64,000 nt of DNA from Monosporascus cannonballus (taxonomy: Eukaryota > Ascomycota > Sordariomycetes > Xylariales). Positions 47,295-61,680 of this stretch are shown piece after piece. The position numbers were made by a program, and so were the translations under genes. The stretch covers positions 124,001 to 188,000 of the forward strand of contig QJNS01000080.1 in NCBI GenBank assembly GCA_004154925.1, given 5' to 3'. Each line of letters begins with the position of its first letter. Within the stretch, counting starts at the first letter, position 1. The notes under the pieces were generated by a model. It saw nothing but the letters and a program-made list of their open reading frames with translations. It was not told the DNA's origin and did no database searches.

Positions 47295-47903
47295 TAGACG
47301 GGATTTGACGAGGTATTTTTTGGGTCGTGACTTGGGAAGTCTATGTGTAATAGGTTGGCGGGTTGGGGGGCGTCGTCGGTCGTTTTATGGCTAGGACGGT
47401 GAAGATGCACTCACTTCTATCTTGGCTCGGTCACTATCACGGCGGCCTTCTTGATGGGTTGGAGGAATTATAAGAACTAGTATTGTTTGTTAATCGAGGG
47501 CGGAATAAGGTGGTATTATGTCAAGATCATTCAGATACGGGGATTCACGTTTTCATCTTAATTCCGTCACTAATCAAGCTGTTGCTTCGTAGTTGTAGAT
47601 AAGATTCATGCAGCGAGCTCGCTATCAGTGAGTGAGTGTATTGCTGTAGTGCTTAGAAAAAAAGGGTCATCGTGGATCCAAAACGGATGTACAAAGTACG
47701 GAGGTTGTGTAGATTCCCATGGGCCTGGTAAAACGTCGGGTCGGGAAGCCCCCTGCTTACCGTGGGTTAGTAGTATATAAGTATATCGGTATAGGTGGGG
47801 CAATCCTACCTAGCTTTAGCTTCAGAGCTCTGAAGCTTCGCAACGTCCAGTGGAACATCATACCATTATCGTATCGTGCCGCTCTCCCGAGCAGCAAGGC
47901 GAT
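47295..47903. other. Intergenic region between Pil1-like gene and COQ6
   Basis: About 600 bp, same-strand neighbours, so it holds the 3' region of the first gene and the promoter of the second. A TATATAAGTATA sequence near 47,773-47,784 lies about 125 bp before the COQ6 ATG and could serve as a TATA-like element (inference). Confidence 0.35.
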
Positions 47904-49445
47904 ATGGACGCTCTTATCTGGACTAGCAGACTCTCGCAGAGGTCAGCATTAACGCTGTGCAGGAGTTGTAATCGCCGATTGAGGCCCCAATTAGCGAGAT
48001 CATACGCAAGTGCCACTGCGCAGCCGGATATATACGATGTCGTCTGCGTGGGAGGCGGGCCTGCTGGTCTGAGCCTTCTGACGGCGCTGAGTGAGTCTCG
48101 ACCTCGAGAGGTGAATATGTTTGACCAATTCGCCTAATGCGAGATGCTAGGGGCGAATCCCGTCACGGCCGGTCTGCGAGTGGCCCTCGTCGAGGCCCAA
48201 GACCTCCAGAACCTCCGGTCCTGGAAGCTGCCCCCCGACCGGTATTCAAACCGCTGCAGCTCACTGACGCCGGCTTCCGCAAATTTCCTGAACAGGATCG
48301 GGGCGTGGGAACACGTGAACTGTGAGCGCGTCCAGCCATACCATGAAATGCAGGTCTGGGACGGGGTGTCGGACGCGCGCATCGAGTTCGACTGGGCGCC
48401 GGGGTCCGCCGGAGGAAAGACCATCGCGTACATGATCGAGAACCTGAACCTGACATCTGGTCTGATCAAACGGCTCGACGAACTGGGGAACACGGCGATA
48501 TTCGACTCAGCCAGGGTCGAGAACATCGCTTTAGGGGAGGAGACCGAGGAAATGGACCTGCGGGAGTGGCCCATAGTCCACCTTGCCGGCGGCAAGCAGT
48601 TAGCTGCGCGACTCCTCGTGGGCGCCGATGGAGCGAACAGTCCTGTGCGGACGTTCGCCCAGATTCCGAGTCGCGGGTGGGACTATGAGCGGCACGGGGT
48701 CGTTGCGACGCTAGAGCTTGAAGGAGAAGGCTGGGGCGGGGACGACATGAAGGTCGCCTATCAAAGGTTCCTGCCAACCGGACCGGTAGCTATGCTGCCT
48801 TTACCAGGAAACCTCTCAACCCTAGTCTGGTCGACTACGCCATCAAACGCGGCGCTGCTGAAGAGTCTATCCGCGAAAGACTTCATCGCGCTCGTCAATG
48901 CGGCCTTCCGGCTTAGTCCTGTGGACCTAGAGTTCATGCACACTGCCCAATCCGGTCAACAAGACGAGCTCACGTGGAGACTGCAGCACACGCCGGTAGA
49001 CAGCCACGCCGTCCCGCAGACGGTCGTAGGCGTGCAAGAGGGCACGGTGGCGTCCTTCCCGCTGAAGCTGCGCCACGCCGACACGTACATCGGCGAGCGG
49101 GTGGCGCTGGTGGGGGACGCGGCGCACACGATCCACCCGCTCGCCGGCCAGGGCCTGAACCAGGGCCAGGGGGACGTCGAGGGCCTCGCCAGGACGATCG
49201 AGTACGCGGCGTCGCACGGCCAGGACGTTGGCACGCGCATGTCGCTCGAGCCGTACAACTCCGAGCGCTACGCCGCCAACCACGTGCTCCTCGGCGTCTG
49301 CGACAAGCTGCACAGGCTCTACTCGGTGGGCGGGGGGCCCCTGGTGCCCCTGCGCTCCCTGGGGCTCAACGCCGTCAACGCCATGAGGCCCGTCAAGCAG
49401 TTCTTCATGAACCAAGCCGCTGGGAACGGCATCAAGCTATTCTAG
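47904..49445 (+). CDS. COQ6: Ubiquinone biosynthesis monooxygenase COQ6
   Basis: Exons 47904-48090 and 48151-49445 with a 60-bp intron (GTGAGT...TAG) encode 493 residues. The ATG at 47904 is the first in frame (the open frame extends upstream only to a GTG). Residues 1-40 are basic with Ser/Ala (RLSQRSALTLCRSCNRRLRP) and act as a mitochondrial presequence. Then come the FAD-binding VCVGGGPAGLSL at 48-59, the DG motif LVGADGANSPVR and the second FAD motif VALVGDAAHTIHPLAGQGLN. This set is characteristic of the UbiH/Coq6 flavin hydroxylases. COQ6 hydroxylates the ring at C5 in coenzyme Q synthesis on the matrix side of the inner membrane, taking electrons from ferredoxin. The spliced junction gives TALRANPVTAGLRVALVEA, matching the family; other acceptors break the frame. 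All three motifs are intact. Confidence 0.93.
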
Positions 49446-50753
49446 AAGACGCTACGAATCACTTCTCCCTGTGAATAACGAGACACGATAATCGGAAGCT
49501 TTGTATTCCTGTCCTATGTACGATATATTAATGTATATCTACTCAGCCGTCACCTACTCCGCGCACAAGGTACGATGAAGATTCCGGCAACGATAGTGGG
49601 CATAAGGTAGGAGAGAGGAAAGAAAACAGACGCCAGTGAAGAAGATGTGTCTTAACTGAGTACCCATCCTCCCAATCAAGTGTATGCTGTTGACGACGTA
49701 AGATCTGGCTAGAATAGTCCGTGAGTAGCTTAATCGTAAATAAGGGGAGAGAAGAGTGTGAGAGGCCGCATAAGGAAATGCGATACTGGTCCTACGTATG
49801 CCTATCCCGAAACCATGTGCGCATTGAGTGAAAGTGCCATTGGAAGGGTCTTGGGCCTCTGGCTCGGACTGGGTGGCGGCGACACCATCCAAGCACTTCT
49901 TGTCGCCGAAGATGTCGTCGTCACCATGTAAAGGCTCTTGGTGAACCATCGCCGCCACAAGGCCCCCGGGACTCGTGAAGTTACTATGAATCACCGAGGG
50001 TCGAAGAGCACTGGTTCTCCTATTGTAACCACCACGTACCGGCTGTGTGGATCCTCGTGAATCCCCCTTTTGCCTGGGAGGAATATTGAACCAAGCCGAG
50101 ATCCGAATCGTATTCCCAAGGACAGGCGGCAAACCGGCATGTTCCTTCCATCTATATACGCCCCCAGTACACGTCAGGTCAAGGCGGGCGTCTAGCAACG
50201 ACGCCATTAGGGCCACAATGATATCCCAGGCAGCAGATCCCTATCACTGATCCAAATTCGGCGGTAACGCCCGAACTTCTCGTGCTCCAGCAGGGCCGGC
50301 GCGTATGGGCCGTCCCCGACCCCTGGATTTACTCAGAGGTTTACGGCTTGATAGTGAGCGACCCATGGCGGTGGAAGCTCTTCTACGCAGGCGCCTGCTA
50401 ATGACGGATCCATATGTGGAGTTTATGGTGCCGGCGCTTGAGATCATGGTGCGGGTCTTGCCTCGTTCTAGTAATAGTCGATATTGCTCGGGGTCTGTAG
50501 GCGGTGGGTTACAGAGTTCCGCGGTTGCTGTGTAGAGCAGACCTGCCGTCTTTCAGAGGGCCTACCCGCAGCGACGTATCTGTGACCTCTCCACGAGAGA
50601 CGGGGCAGGCGTAGCGCCTGTTTTGTCTCTGATGTCGAATGGGTTTTCCAGACGATCGAGAAGCAGATTAGGAAGACATCGGTCTGGTGATAGGAAAGGA
50701 GGTTTCAAACGATCACTGATAACTGAAGGCAAAAAGGTCGGATAGTGGAGCAC
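49446..50753 (-). pseudogene. Probable decayed protein-coding gene, family unknown
   Basis: The minus strand shows protein-like stretches in changing frames. From about 50,530 one frame reads YRLLLERGKTRTMISSAG. Near 50,380-50,230 a second frame reads VEELPPPWVAHYQAVNL, then after a stop ALLEHEKFGRYRRIWISD. From about 50,207 to 49,554 a third frame is open for 217 codons (near its start CTGGVYRWKEHAGLPPVLGN). I found no splice sites that join them, and one frame contains an internal TGA. The simplest reading is a gene broken by small indels and substitutions near the RIP-affected border, although an unusual intron arrangement is not excluded. No family is recognised and no reconstruction is attempted. 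Confidence 0.35.
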
Positions 50754-51020
50754 CTAGGTGAGAGGAGGGACAGGCGGCTTCGCCTTCAATCCTAACCGCC
50801 TGGCAAGCTCGGCGAGATACTCGTCGATGTCGCCGGCCGTCAGGGAAAAACGCAGGGGGGGTCTTGGGGTCCTTGTGTTGAGACGGGGGTCAAGGACTTG
50901 CTGAGAAGTGCAGTGACATGGCTCCGAATCGGTGTGTATGTATATATAGCTTACCTCATCTTGATCAGGACCCCATTTTGGAGGTTGTGGCTGCGCCTGC
51001 GGCGCAGCAGCTGTAGCCAC
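50754..51020 (-). CDS. Small hypothetical protein gene, 5' end missing or unresolved
   Basis: Two exons are supported: 51020-50955 and 50900-50754, joined across a 54-bp intron (GTAAGC...CAG, phase 0) that is itself free of stops. The visible product is about 70 residues: a Pro/Gln/Ala-rich start (APQAQPQPPKWGPDQDE), then FSLTAGDIDEYLAELARRLG and a Lys/Pro tail (LKAKPPVPPLT). The frame begins only with GTG, there is no in-frame ATG before an upstream TGA, and the sequence turns AT-rich about 40 bp beyond. Either a first exon lies inside the AT-rich DNA (acceptors TATAG and CTACAG are present near 51,010-51,026) or the 5' end was lost. The amphipathic DIDEYLAELARRLG helix looks conserved-type, but the family is not known to me. 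Confidence 0.5.
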   Translation of the reverse strand: MATAAAPQAQPQPPKWGPDQDEVSYIYIHTDSEPCHCTSQQVLDPRLNTRTPRPPLRFSLTAGDIDEYLAELARRLGLKAKPPVPPLT

Positions 51021-51059
51021 AGCTATACCTTTTGATCAAGAAATATCTGTCAGGGGTCT

Positions 51060-54000
51060 AATATATCAGCTAAACTCCTTTAAGAATAATATTTACAAAA
51101 ATAACAAAATCTCTAAAATAAGGCCTAATGGCAAGTTGTGATTTTTTCGTTCCGTTTGGTACGTTCTTATATAAATTTGCAGAAATTATTAATATTAATT
51201 TTGGTAATATATGTTAATTACGAAACTTTTAATATTTTAATTTATATAATTTAATGCAAAATTAAAATTTTTATTTTTTAATATAATAATAATTTTAATT
51301 AATACGAAATAAAAATTATTATAATAAAAAAATAACCTAAAATCTTAATTAATATATGTTATAATTTTTTATCTTTTTTAAATTAATACGATAATAATAT
51401 AATTTTATAAACCAAAATAATAATATATAAGGTTTAAAATCGTTTGTAATATGGCCCGAAATATATTTTTTTCTTAATTAGCTAAATATAAATAATATAT
51501 TTAAAAATTTAAAATAAATATTTTAAAATTTTAAATATTTAATTTCTAAAACAAAATATTTATTTTTATTTAATACTTTTACCGGTTTTTTGCCGATATA
51601 AACGTAATTAATTTATATGCCAATATTATATATACGGCTAATAATTTTATAAAAATTTTGCGTCGTCAATTTATTCGCCTTATATTAAGCGTTATATTTG
51701 GCAGATAAAACTGTATTTTATAAAAAAATTAAATTAATACGGTATATAATCTGGTTTTCGAAAAACTTAATATTTTTTTCGTTATTAAAATAAGTTTTAA
51801 AAAATCCTTAATTATTTAAATTTTTTCGTTAATAATTAATTTAATTATTATTTAAATCGTATTATTAATTAAATTAACGGAAAAATAATAAGTTTTTATA
51901 TTAATAATTTTATATTTTATTTTTATTTTAATATTTATAGATACGAAAAAACTTAATTTAAAAATATTCGACCATATATTTACTAAATAATATAAATATA
52001 TTATTTTTAATTTTAAATAAATATGGAATAATTAATTTTAAATTATTATATTAAATTTTATTTTCGAATAATAATATAATTTGGTTATTATTAAGAAAAT
52101 ATATTTATTATTAAAATAAAAAAAAGTTTCCGGCTTAAATATCTTAATATTTATAATTTACGTTTTATTTTTTTATTTATATATATTAATTTATATATAT
52201 AATAATTACCAGTAATATTATAAAAAAAATAACGATATATAGTAATTTTCGTTAAATTAATAATTTAATTAAATATAATTATAAGGTAAAAATCCGGCGT
52301 TTTAATATTAATTATTTCAAAATAAATATTATTATTTTTTTTATATTTAAAAATTAATATTTAAATTAAAAGTATTTAAATTTCTTAATAATTAATATAT
52401 TCGGGCTATTAAATAATATTTTTTAATCTAATTTAATAATTTAAGTTTTATTATTAAAATTATTATTTATATTAATAATATGGCGAAAATTATAAATATT
52501 TATAATTATAATATTAAAATTATAATAAACCGGAGGTATTTATTAAAAATTATAATTTTTTTTTAAGTTTTAGAATTTCGAAATATTATATAAAAATTAA
52601 ATTTATATATATTATAATTTAAAATAATTAGATAATTTTATCCGTATTATTATATTTATTATTATTTTTGGATTAAATATAAATATTTTAAATATTAATT
52701 AAATAATATAATAAAATATATTATAAAATTTTTCGATTAAAAATTTATAATAATAATTCGGTTAATCGGTTTGTAATTATAAGTAATTAAATATAATTAA
52801 TTATAAATAAGTTATATTATTTGTATTTTATTAAGCGTTTAATAAATATAAAATTAAATTATTTATTTTAAAAAATATTAAAATAATAAAAACGATTTAG
52901 GTTCGATAAGTTAAAAACCGTATTATTTATAAAAATATAAAAATCGTAATAAAAAATAATATAACGAATTTAAATAATAAAAAAACGATACGTAATTTAT
53001 TATAAATAATTTTAATTAAAACGTAATAAGTATTAAATTTTAATTTTAATTTTCGGCCGGTTAAAATATTATTAATAAATTTTCGAAATAGAATAATTTT
53101 AACTTACGGTACTGGATAAAAATAAAGCTTTAATAATACGTATTATTTAATGGCAAATATGTACGTAAAACGATTTTAGCATATTTAAAAAAAGATAAAA
53201 TTATTATGTTAAAAAAACCATAATAACTTAATTCCGGCTGGATTTTGTTATAATATATATACGCTTAATTTTTTTTATATATTTAAGTTTTTAAATTCGA
53301 AAATATTTATGTAAAAATAATTAAAAACCGATTTGGTAAAAGCGGTTATTTAAGAAATAATAAAGTTTTAATATAAATAACGGACGAACAAATTATTTTT
53401 TATATAGTTATTTCCGTTTGGCGGTAAAAAAGTAAAATAAATATTTATTTCTATTAAATATAAATAATTTTTATTTAATAAGTTTCCGAATAAATTAAAC
53501 GAAATTAAAAATTTATATTTAACTTAAAATATAATTAAATTAATTAAGGCAATTTTTAATTTTAATAAATAATAATATTAAGATATTTTAAAAAAATGTT
53601 TATTGTTTACGTTATATATAATATATAAAAAAATTATATTTTCGATTTTATAAAAAATATAAATAATTTTTCGTAAGTAACGGAATTTGTTTAATCGAAA
53701 ATAACGGCGTTATATCCCCATATTACAAACCGATTTATATAAATTACAGACTATTATTATGTTGTAAGTTTGACAAATATCGGAAAAAATTATAAGGCCG
53801 TTTTAAATTACGCCTTATTTTAATTAAAATATATTATATATAATTGTTCGGTTTAAATTAATAATTAACGGTTTAACGGTAATCTTAATAATTTAAATAT
53901 TAAATCGGCATATAATTTATATATTTTCGTAATTTGGAATCGTAATTTCGATTATAATAACGCCTATATTTATACGCGTAATTCGTAACGTATTAAATAA

Positions 54001-57000
54001 TCTTAATTAAAAATTTATTTTATTTCCTATATTTATAACGTTAATATAAAATTTATCGTTTTTAAATATTTTTAATTTTTTAGCCCCGGCTTTATTACCG
54101 TACCCATATGTACATAATTCGTTTACTTTTATATTATTATCGGAATCGCCGGCGTCGTTAAAACGTAATAATCCATAATTTAATATTATAAATAATATAT
54201 CGGAAAAAGAAATCGAAATAATAATTTTTATCGAAATTAAGAAATTACGTATTAAAAATAAACGGTATTTATTAAATAATAATATTAATAATAAATTAAA
54301 AAATAATTACGATATTAAGTTAAAAAATAAAAAACAAAATTCTGCCAATTTTAATTAAGGCCGATAATAAAAAATGCATTCGGTTTTAGCGCGGTATTAT
54401 AATTATAAAATGCGATAATTATAAATATTTAAATAATATTAATTAAAGTTATTAATATATTATTTACTTATTAAATTTATTATTTTTATTAATTTTTAAT
54501 TTATTAAATTTTATACGGAATATTAATTTATTTTCATCCGGATTAATTATATGCCGTAATAAATATATAATAAATTTTTTTAATTAAAAAAATTAATAAA
54601 ACTTTATATTACGTAATTAGAATTGTAATTTATTACTGTTATTAATAAATTATCCCTTTAACTTATAACCCTTAATTTATAATACCAAATTAAAATTTCT
54701 TAAATTTTATTTTTCGATTTTTTTTAAATTCGTTATATTAATTTTTAAAATACTTTTTTTAATTTTTAAGGTATTTTAATTCGGGTCGAATAATTAAGGT
54801 AGGAAATTAATTATACGGATAAATAAATAATATAAATAATTTTTTGTTAATATTAAAAAAGTTATTTTTTCGTTATTGGTATAAATATTTTAGTATCCGT
54901 TTGTTTTTAAATATTAATTCGAAATATTTAAAATCCCAGATTTATAATAAATTTTTATTAATTAGGCTTTATAACTTTATTTTCTTATAATTAAAACCAA
55001 TATTTGTCGGCATATGGTCTTAATTAATATTTTTCGAAATAGCTCGTATATTTTATTATTATTTTGTTAAAGATTTTGGTAATTATTTCTTTTTCGAATT
55101 AAGATTTTTTGGTTCCTTTAATAAAGGTCGACAGCCGGATTTAGCTTTTTTCCCCTTACCGCGTTTTCCCTTTATCGGCGTAACTAGGTTTCCGGTTAAT
55201 TCTAAGAATTTTTTTATTTTTTTCCCCGGCTGGTTCTAAGAATTCCTTTATATCAAAATTTTACATAAATATAATAACAATTAAATATTCTGGGTAACCG
55301 CCGAAATCCTTAATATTAATATCAAATATATTACGATACTTAAAAATCCAATTTTTATATAAAGTTATTTACTCGGCAGCCAATTACGTAAAATTACGGA
55401 TTTTTCTTTCGTTTAATATTATAAAAATAACGTTTATATAATATATACCATAAAATATATTGCGGTTTTATATTTTTTCTAATCGGGACCATAAAAGTAC
55501 TATATTTTTAATATTATTTATATTATATAAATTATTATGGGTTACAAATTCCCGAAAATAATTAACGGCCCGAATTATACAGTTTTTTAAAAAAATATGC
55601 GCCGGTTAAATCTGTAATATAAAGAACGTTTGTTTTACGGTTTTAAAAACTTATTATTTAAAGATTTATATTATCCGTATCGATAACTTTATTATTATAT
55701 TTTAATATAAGGAAAAAAACGAATAATATTATATGTTATTTAATACTTTTTTCGGGGTTTAATAAAAATAAAATTTAAAACTTATTAAAAAAAATATTTC
55801 TTATTAAATTTTTATAAATTATATATATATAATTAAAATCCTAAAATATTTATTTAAATATTATATTAAAATTATTTTAAATAACATATATATTAATATA
55901 TATATAACGATAAGCAAGTTATATTTTTTAATATATAATAATAAAATCTACTTTATAAAAACCTTATTTTATAAATTAGAACAAAATTTGGAAGGATAAT
56001 ATATATAACAGAAAATAAGGTACGGAAAATAACGCCGTAATTAATATAATTCGTATCGAAAGTTAACTTAATATCGTTATAATCTTTATATATATTTTAA
56101 TTTTTTGTTAAATCGTTATATATTTTCCGAGTACGATTACCGTATTTTGCTTTATTAAATAACGGTAATATTATTATAATAATTATATAATATTAAATAT
56201 ATATAAATAAGTAATTATAATTAAAAGATTTAATAATATTATAAGTTTACAAATATAAATTCGGCCTAATTAAAATTAAAAATATAAATAAAAAATATAA
56301 AATATAATAAATAAAATAAAGTTTATATATTAAATAATTACCGAATATATTATTAATATAGATAAAAAATATATAAGAATTTATAATATACAAATAAAGT
56401 TTACGGATAATTAATAAATTATAAAAATATTTTACAATAATATATATAATTAAAATTAAAATATATGTAAATTTCAGAATTGTATAATTATAAATATATA
56501 AATTATTAAATCTATATAAATTATTAGGTATAAATAAAAAAAATTAACGTTATTGCTTTTTATAATAAAATAATATTATATAAGAAAAAGAATTAATAAT
56601 TATATACAAATTATATAAGGTTTATATTTTGTTATAAATTTTTTAATATAATTTATAAAATTATTTCGATTAAATATATTTTAAATATAATTATTATAAT
56701 TATTTAATATATAATTAATATTACTTATTTATTTATAATTTTTTATAATTCTAAATACCTATTATATCTTAATATATAAAATTACGTTATTTATAATATA
56801 ATAATTATTAACCAATTTTCTTTTTACTTAACACTTAAAATTTATATTATAATATATATTTTTATATATTTTACCATATTATAAAAGGTGGATAAATTCC
56901 TTGCCGATATAATAAAAGTAATTTCCGTTATAGCTCATAATAATATATTCCAAATAAATCCAAAAAACCTTATTCACCCAGTTAAAAAAATTAAATTTAT

Positions 57001-60000
57001 TAATAATATCCTCGAAAAATAATTTACACCCGAGAAATAACTTTAAAAACGGATAATAAGATCTTGAATTAAAAAATAATTAAAACCGGTATTAAAATAA
57101 TTTACAAAAAGGCCAAACCGACAGCATAATTTTAATTAAAGTATTTTCGTATTAATTAAATAATATTTAACTGTTTTAAGATATAAGATATTTCTTACAG
57201 AAAATGCATATTATGCGTAATCGATTTTAAATATTAAATATATATTATAAAGTTATATTAATATGGCAAAATATTAAAAGAAAATAAATATTTTACATTT
57301 TAATATTAATATAAATATATATTAATTAAAAGATTTTACGATTATTAGAAATTTATAAATTCAATGGTATTACAAAAGATTTATATTATAAATAAAATTT
57401 TTTATTACGGAAAAATACGTTATTTATATAAGTATTAAATATTAATAATATAATTCAAAATACTTTCTATAATAATAACCGGCAGAATAAGATTTACGTT
57501 ATGGTAAATTATACCGGCCTTATAAGTTATTAAATTATTAAGTTAATTACGAATTTTCGATTAATTACGGTTTTTATAATTTAACAAAAAGGTTATATAA
57601 ACCGGATATTATATAAATAATACGAAAAAAGGTTTATAATTTTATAAACCTGGCCGCCTAATTAAGAAATATAAATTATATAATTATTTTATAAATATTA
57701 TAATTTACGGAATTATATAAATAATAAATATATAAATTATATATAGAAACGCGGCGAAAAATGTTTATATACGATTCCCAAATATTTGATATTATTATAT
57801 AATCCGAATAAAAATTTCCAAAAAATTTGAACGTAAATATTACGCCTAAGACGAATAAAATTTTGGGACCCAAAAATGTAAAAAGAATTATTAATATATA
57901 AATTATAATAATACGCGAAAAAAGGTTAAACAAAAGAAATTTTTTTAAAAAGTATTTAAAAACGTTAATTAGTAAATTAATTATAAATACGGTATACGAA
58001 TTAACCCGAAATTATACGTTATATTTAGTTATAAGTAATATAATATTTTTATATAATTTTACGAAAAATAAAATATTTAAATAAAATATAATAAATTAAA
58101 ATTACGTAAATTATAAATTTAATTACTTATATTAATTTCGTTAATAATTATACCGCATATTATATTATAAAATATTATTTTTTATTTATGGTTTATTATT
58201 AAAAGCAAATAAATTACGTTAATATAACGATTAAATAATTATAATAATATATAAAACGATCCCGAAATTAATTAATTAAGATTACGTAAATAATAAAATC
58301 ATATTAATATTAAAATTATAATATAAATATTATATTTTTTATAAAAAAATATAAAATAATAAAAAAGTAAAAAATTATATTAACGATTCGTTTTCGTTCG
58401 ATAAATCTTTATTTTGCTTATTTAATGATAATAAGGATAATAACGAATTACCTTAATTAAAATTATTAATTAAATTATTAATAATTTATATTATGGAATT
58501 ATAATTTTTTTTCCTTATATAAGATATTACGGTCGTCCGGAATCAAATTATCCTTAATAAATTCGGTACTAAAAGGTTTTCGAATAATTATATTAAGGTT
58601 ATTTATAAATTAATTTTCGTTTTTTGCCGTATTTAATTAATTAAATTTACTTATATCGTTAATAATAGGTACGGTATTATTAAAATCAATAAACTTAATT
58701 TCCATAATTTTATAACCTACGGCCAAAATATTTTCGGAATCCTAATTATCCTTTTTAGTCCGAAACGGATATCCCTTAATAAATTAAAAATTCCGAAACA
58801 AAAAATAAACGCATTCAAAAATTTCGGTACGAAAATCCCGAATAACGTAATACTTATTTTGCAAAAAAATATAACGGGTATAAAATTTACGTTATAACGA
58901 TATATAGTATTTAACTAAAAACGAATTTCGGAAAAAAAACAATATTAACGTTATATATATTATTTTTCGACCGGCGGAATTCGCTAGCAAGCCATAAATT
59001 GTAATGTTCGCTTTTTCGATTAAATATTTTCCATATTTTTTCCTTAAATTTTGTTAAAGTTAAATTTAATATTATAAAACGTAATATTTTACTTAAAATA
59101 AAACATTTTTTGCCGTAATTAAATTAATTAGCCTTATAAAAAATAATAATATTGGTATTAACCGTTTAATATAATTAATGTCGTTATATCGTATAATATA
59201 TAAAAGATATAAATAAATTTAAGTTTTTTAAAAAATACGATAATAATTTCGAAACTTTTTTATCGATAAAAATAATATTAATTAACAGTTAATTATTATC
59301 TTTAATAAATTAAAAAATCTTTTACTTTATGAAATATCGGCTATATTAAAAATATTTCCGGTTCCGTAATTATCCGATAAGAAAATTTTATTCGGTATAT
59401 TTTAATTAAAACCGCGCCGCTTAAAAAATAATATAAGTAAATTATATTCCCAAGCTAAAAAATAAAATACTTGCGAATTATTTGTCAAATAATTTATATT
59501 ATTACATAATATATTATAAATAAATAATAATAAAAGATTTTCGTCGGAAAAATCCTTATTTATTAATATATCTTAATTAAAACTTTATAATACTTTTTTT
59601 ATTTATCCGGTACGACTAAAATATTTAGAAATTATATTATGCGCGATAAATTTAAATTCGGCGACGGTTAACCGGAAATATATATACTTTATAAATTCGG
59701 TAAATTCGGTTTTTGAAAAAAGGTTTTTAACTAAGGTATTTCGGGAAATTCTATATACGATAAACGTTTTTATTATAAATAATTCGTATTAAATACGTAA
59801 TTCCTACAAAAATAACACAAATATACAAATATTATATATATAAAGAATAAAAAGTTCGAAAAAGTGAAATTTCGGTAATTTTTAATATAATTATATTATT
59901 TTATTTAAAAATTAACAATCCGTTTTTAAAATTACTTATATTTTATATATTCCGGTTATATTATCGGATTAATAAGTACGTACAAATATAAATAAGAAAT

Positions 60001-61680
60001 TTATTTATATATGAAATAAAATAGAAATAAAAAAAATCATTATTTTTTATCGTATAAATCGGTTATTTCGGTTTAATTAGTTTATATTTTCCAAATATAA
60101 CTAATGATTTTTTAATTTTTATAAATAAGATAAAAATGTTCCGAAAACCGATAAAATTATTTTTCTTTAAATCCATATATCTTTTGGAAAGATTTTCGAT
60201 AAACGTTATAAGTATCGTCGATAATGTCTTTATTTTTGTTAATTACATTTAACGAAATCAAACGGTATTTATTATACGGAATACGTTTTAATTTAGAAAA
60301 GCCGGAAAGTTTTTATTTATTATATTTATAAAATATATTAACAAAACTAAAAAATAAAATCTAAATAATATTCATTACGAATTAATAAGAAATATTAAGC
60401 GGTATTAAATATTATTATAACGTTTTATAAAATTATTTTATTTTATAATATTAATTAGGTTAAAATATAAATTATTTTAAACTTTTTTAAGAATACGGCT
60501 ATAATAACGGATAAAAGCGGTAATAATATTGTGTATAATAATATTATATCGAAACGTTATATTACGAATATAGTTTTAAATATTAAAATATAATATTACT
60601 TTATTATACCTAATTATAAAACGTAATTTATCTTAATTAAAATTATATGATTATAAAAAAATTAATATAGTTACTTTAGTTTTTTTTGTTAATCGAATTA
60701 TATCTTTATTTAACGCATAATACTTTTTGCAAATATTTAACTTTTTTAATATATTGATATTATTTTATAATAAACCCGAAAATAATAAAAATTTGCTTAA
60801 TAAATAAAATAAATAATTGGCGTTAATTTTAGAGAATATTTTAATTATAATAGTTAAAATTATAAAAAAATATATAAAAATATCCGGATCGTTATTATTA
60901 TAAAACCGTTTTGTTTTTCGTTTCGTATTATACGATTATTATTTTTTTTCCTAAAATATATAATTATTTGGTTTAGAAATTTAAATTAATTAAAGGTAAA
61001 CGTTTTTATTACTGTTAACTTTTATTTAAAGTATTATGGATTATTTTAATTTTAAGTAATACTTTTTCCGGTAAATAACGGAATCCAGGCCTTTTTGCAA
61101 AAATTATAAGTTTCCCGTATAATATATTATGGTATTTGCGTATAATAAAGTCCTAATTAACCGGAATCAAAAATTCTTGTTAACTTTCGCATATTAATAA
61201 TTTTTCGCGTATTTATTTTTCTTTTAAAACGTTAATTAATCGGTTAATCCGAACGATTAAATTAATAATTTGGCTTAAATTGTCGCAAAAAATCTAATTA
61301 CGAATAAAATTTTTAAATATTATATTAGTTTTTTATATTAATACCAGAAATTCAAAGTACGCGTACGTATATTCTGTTTTAAGGGCGTGGCCCGGTAAAA
61401 CTGGAAAAATTCGAATTTATCGTATTTTGAAAAAGGGGATAATAACGCGATAGGCTCGGGCTGTAATTATTATATGCATTACGGTTTAAAAATGGTAAAT
61501 AAGTTCTGATTAGGACCAGAATAATATTAATAATAAGCTATGGCAAAAATAACAATATATATATATATATATTTATAAAAAAACATTTTGTTATTAAGTT
61601 ATTATGGATTTTCGTTTTTTAAAAAAGTAAATGCATTAAACGAAACCGTTTTTACGTAATTACAACTTAGGCCTTGTTAG
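51060..61680. mobile_element. Large RIP-degraded AT-rich block, elements unclassified
   Basis: More than 10 kb of DNA that is almost all A and T, with residual C mostly in CpG and CA/TG scarce, stops in every frame. Protein-like traces survive (for example the minus-strand 85-codon hydrophobic frame at 57,676-57,933, and a minus-strand stretch containing FNFFNWVNKVFWI near 56,980), but none can be matched to RT, integrase or DDE signatures with confidence. It is most likely one or more RIP-erased transposons. A short (AT)n run lies at 61,556-61,572. I see no live gene, tRNA or rRNA. Confidence 0.55.

Noticed and set aside
48927..49415. 162-codon minus-strand frame opposite COQ6
   Set aside because: Antisense shadow of the GC-rich COQ6 3' half.
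57676..57933. 85-codon hydrophobic minus-strand frame in the AT-rich block
   Set aside because: AT-driven Ile/Tyr/Phe/Asn composition in RIP-mutated DNA; treated only as a possible transposon trace.
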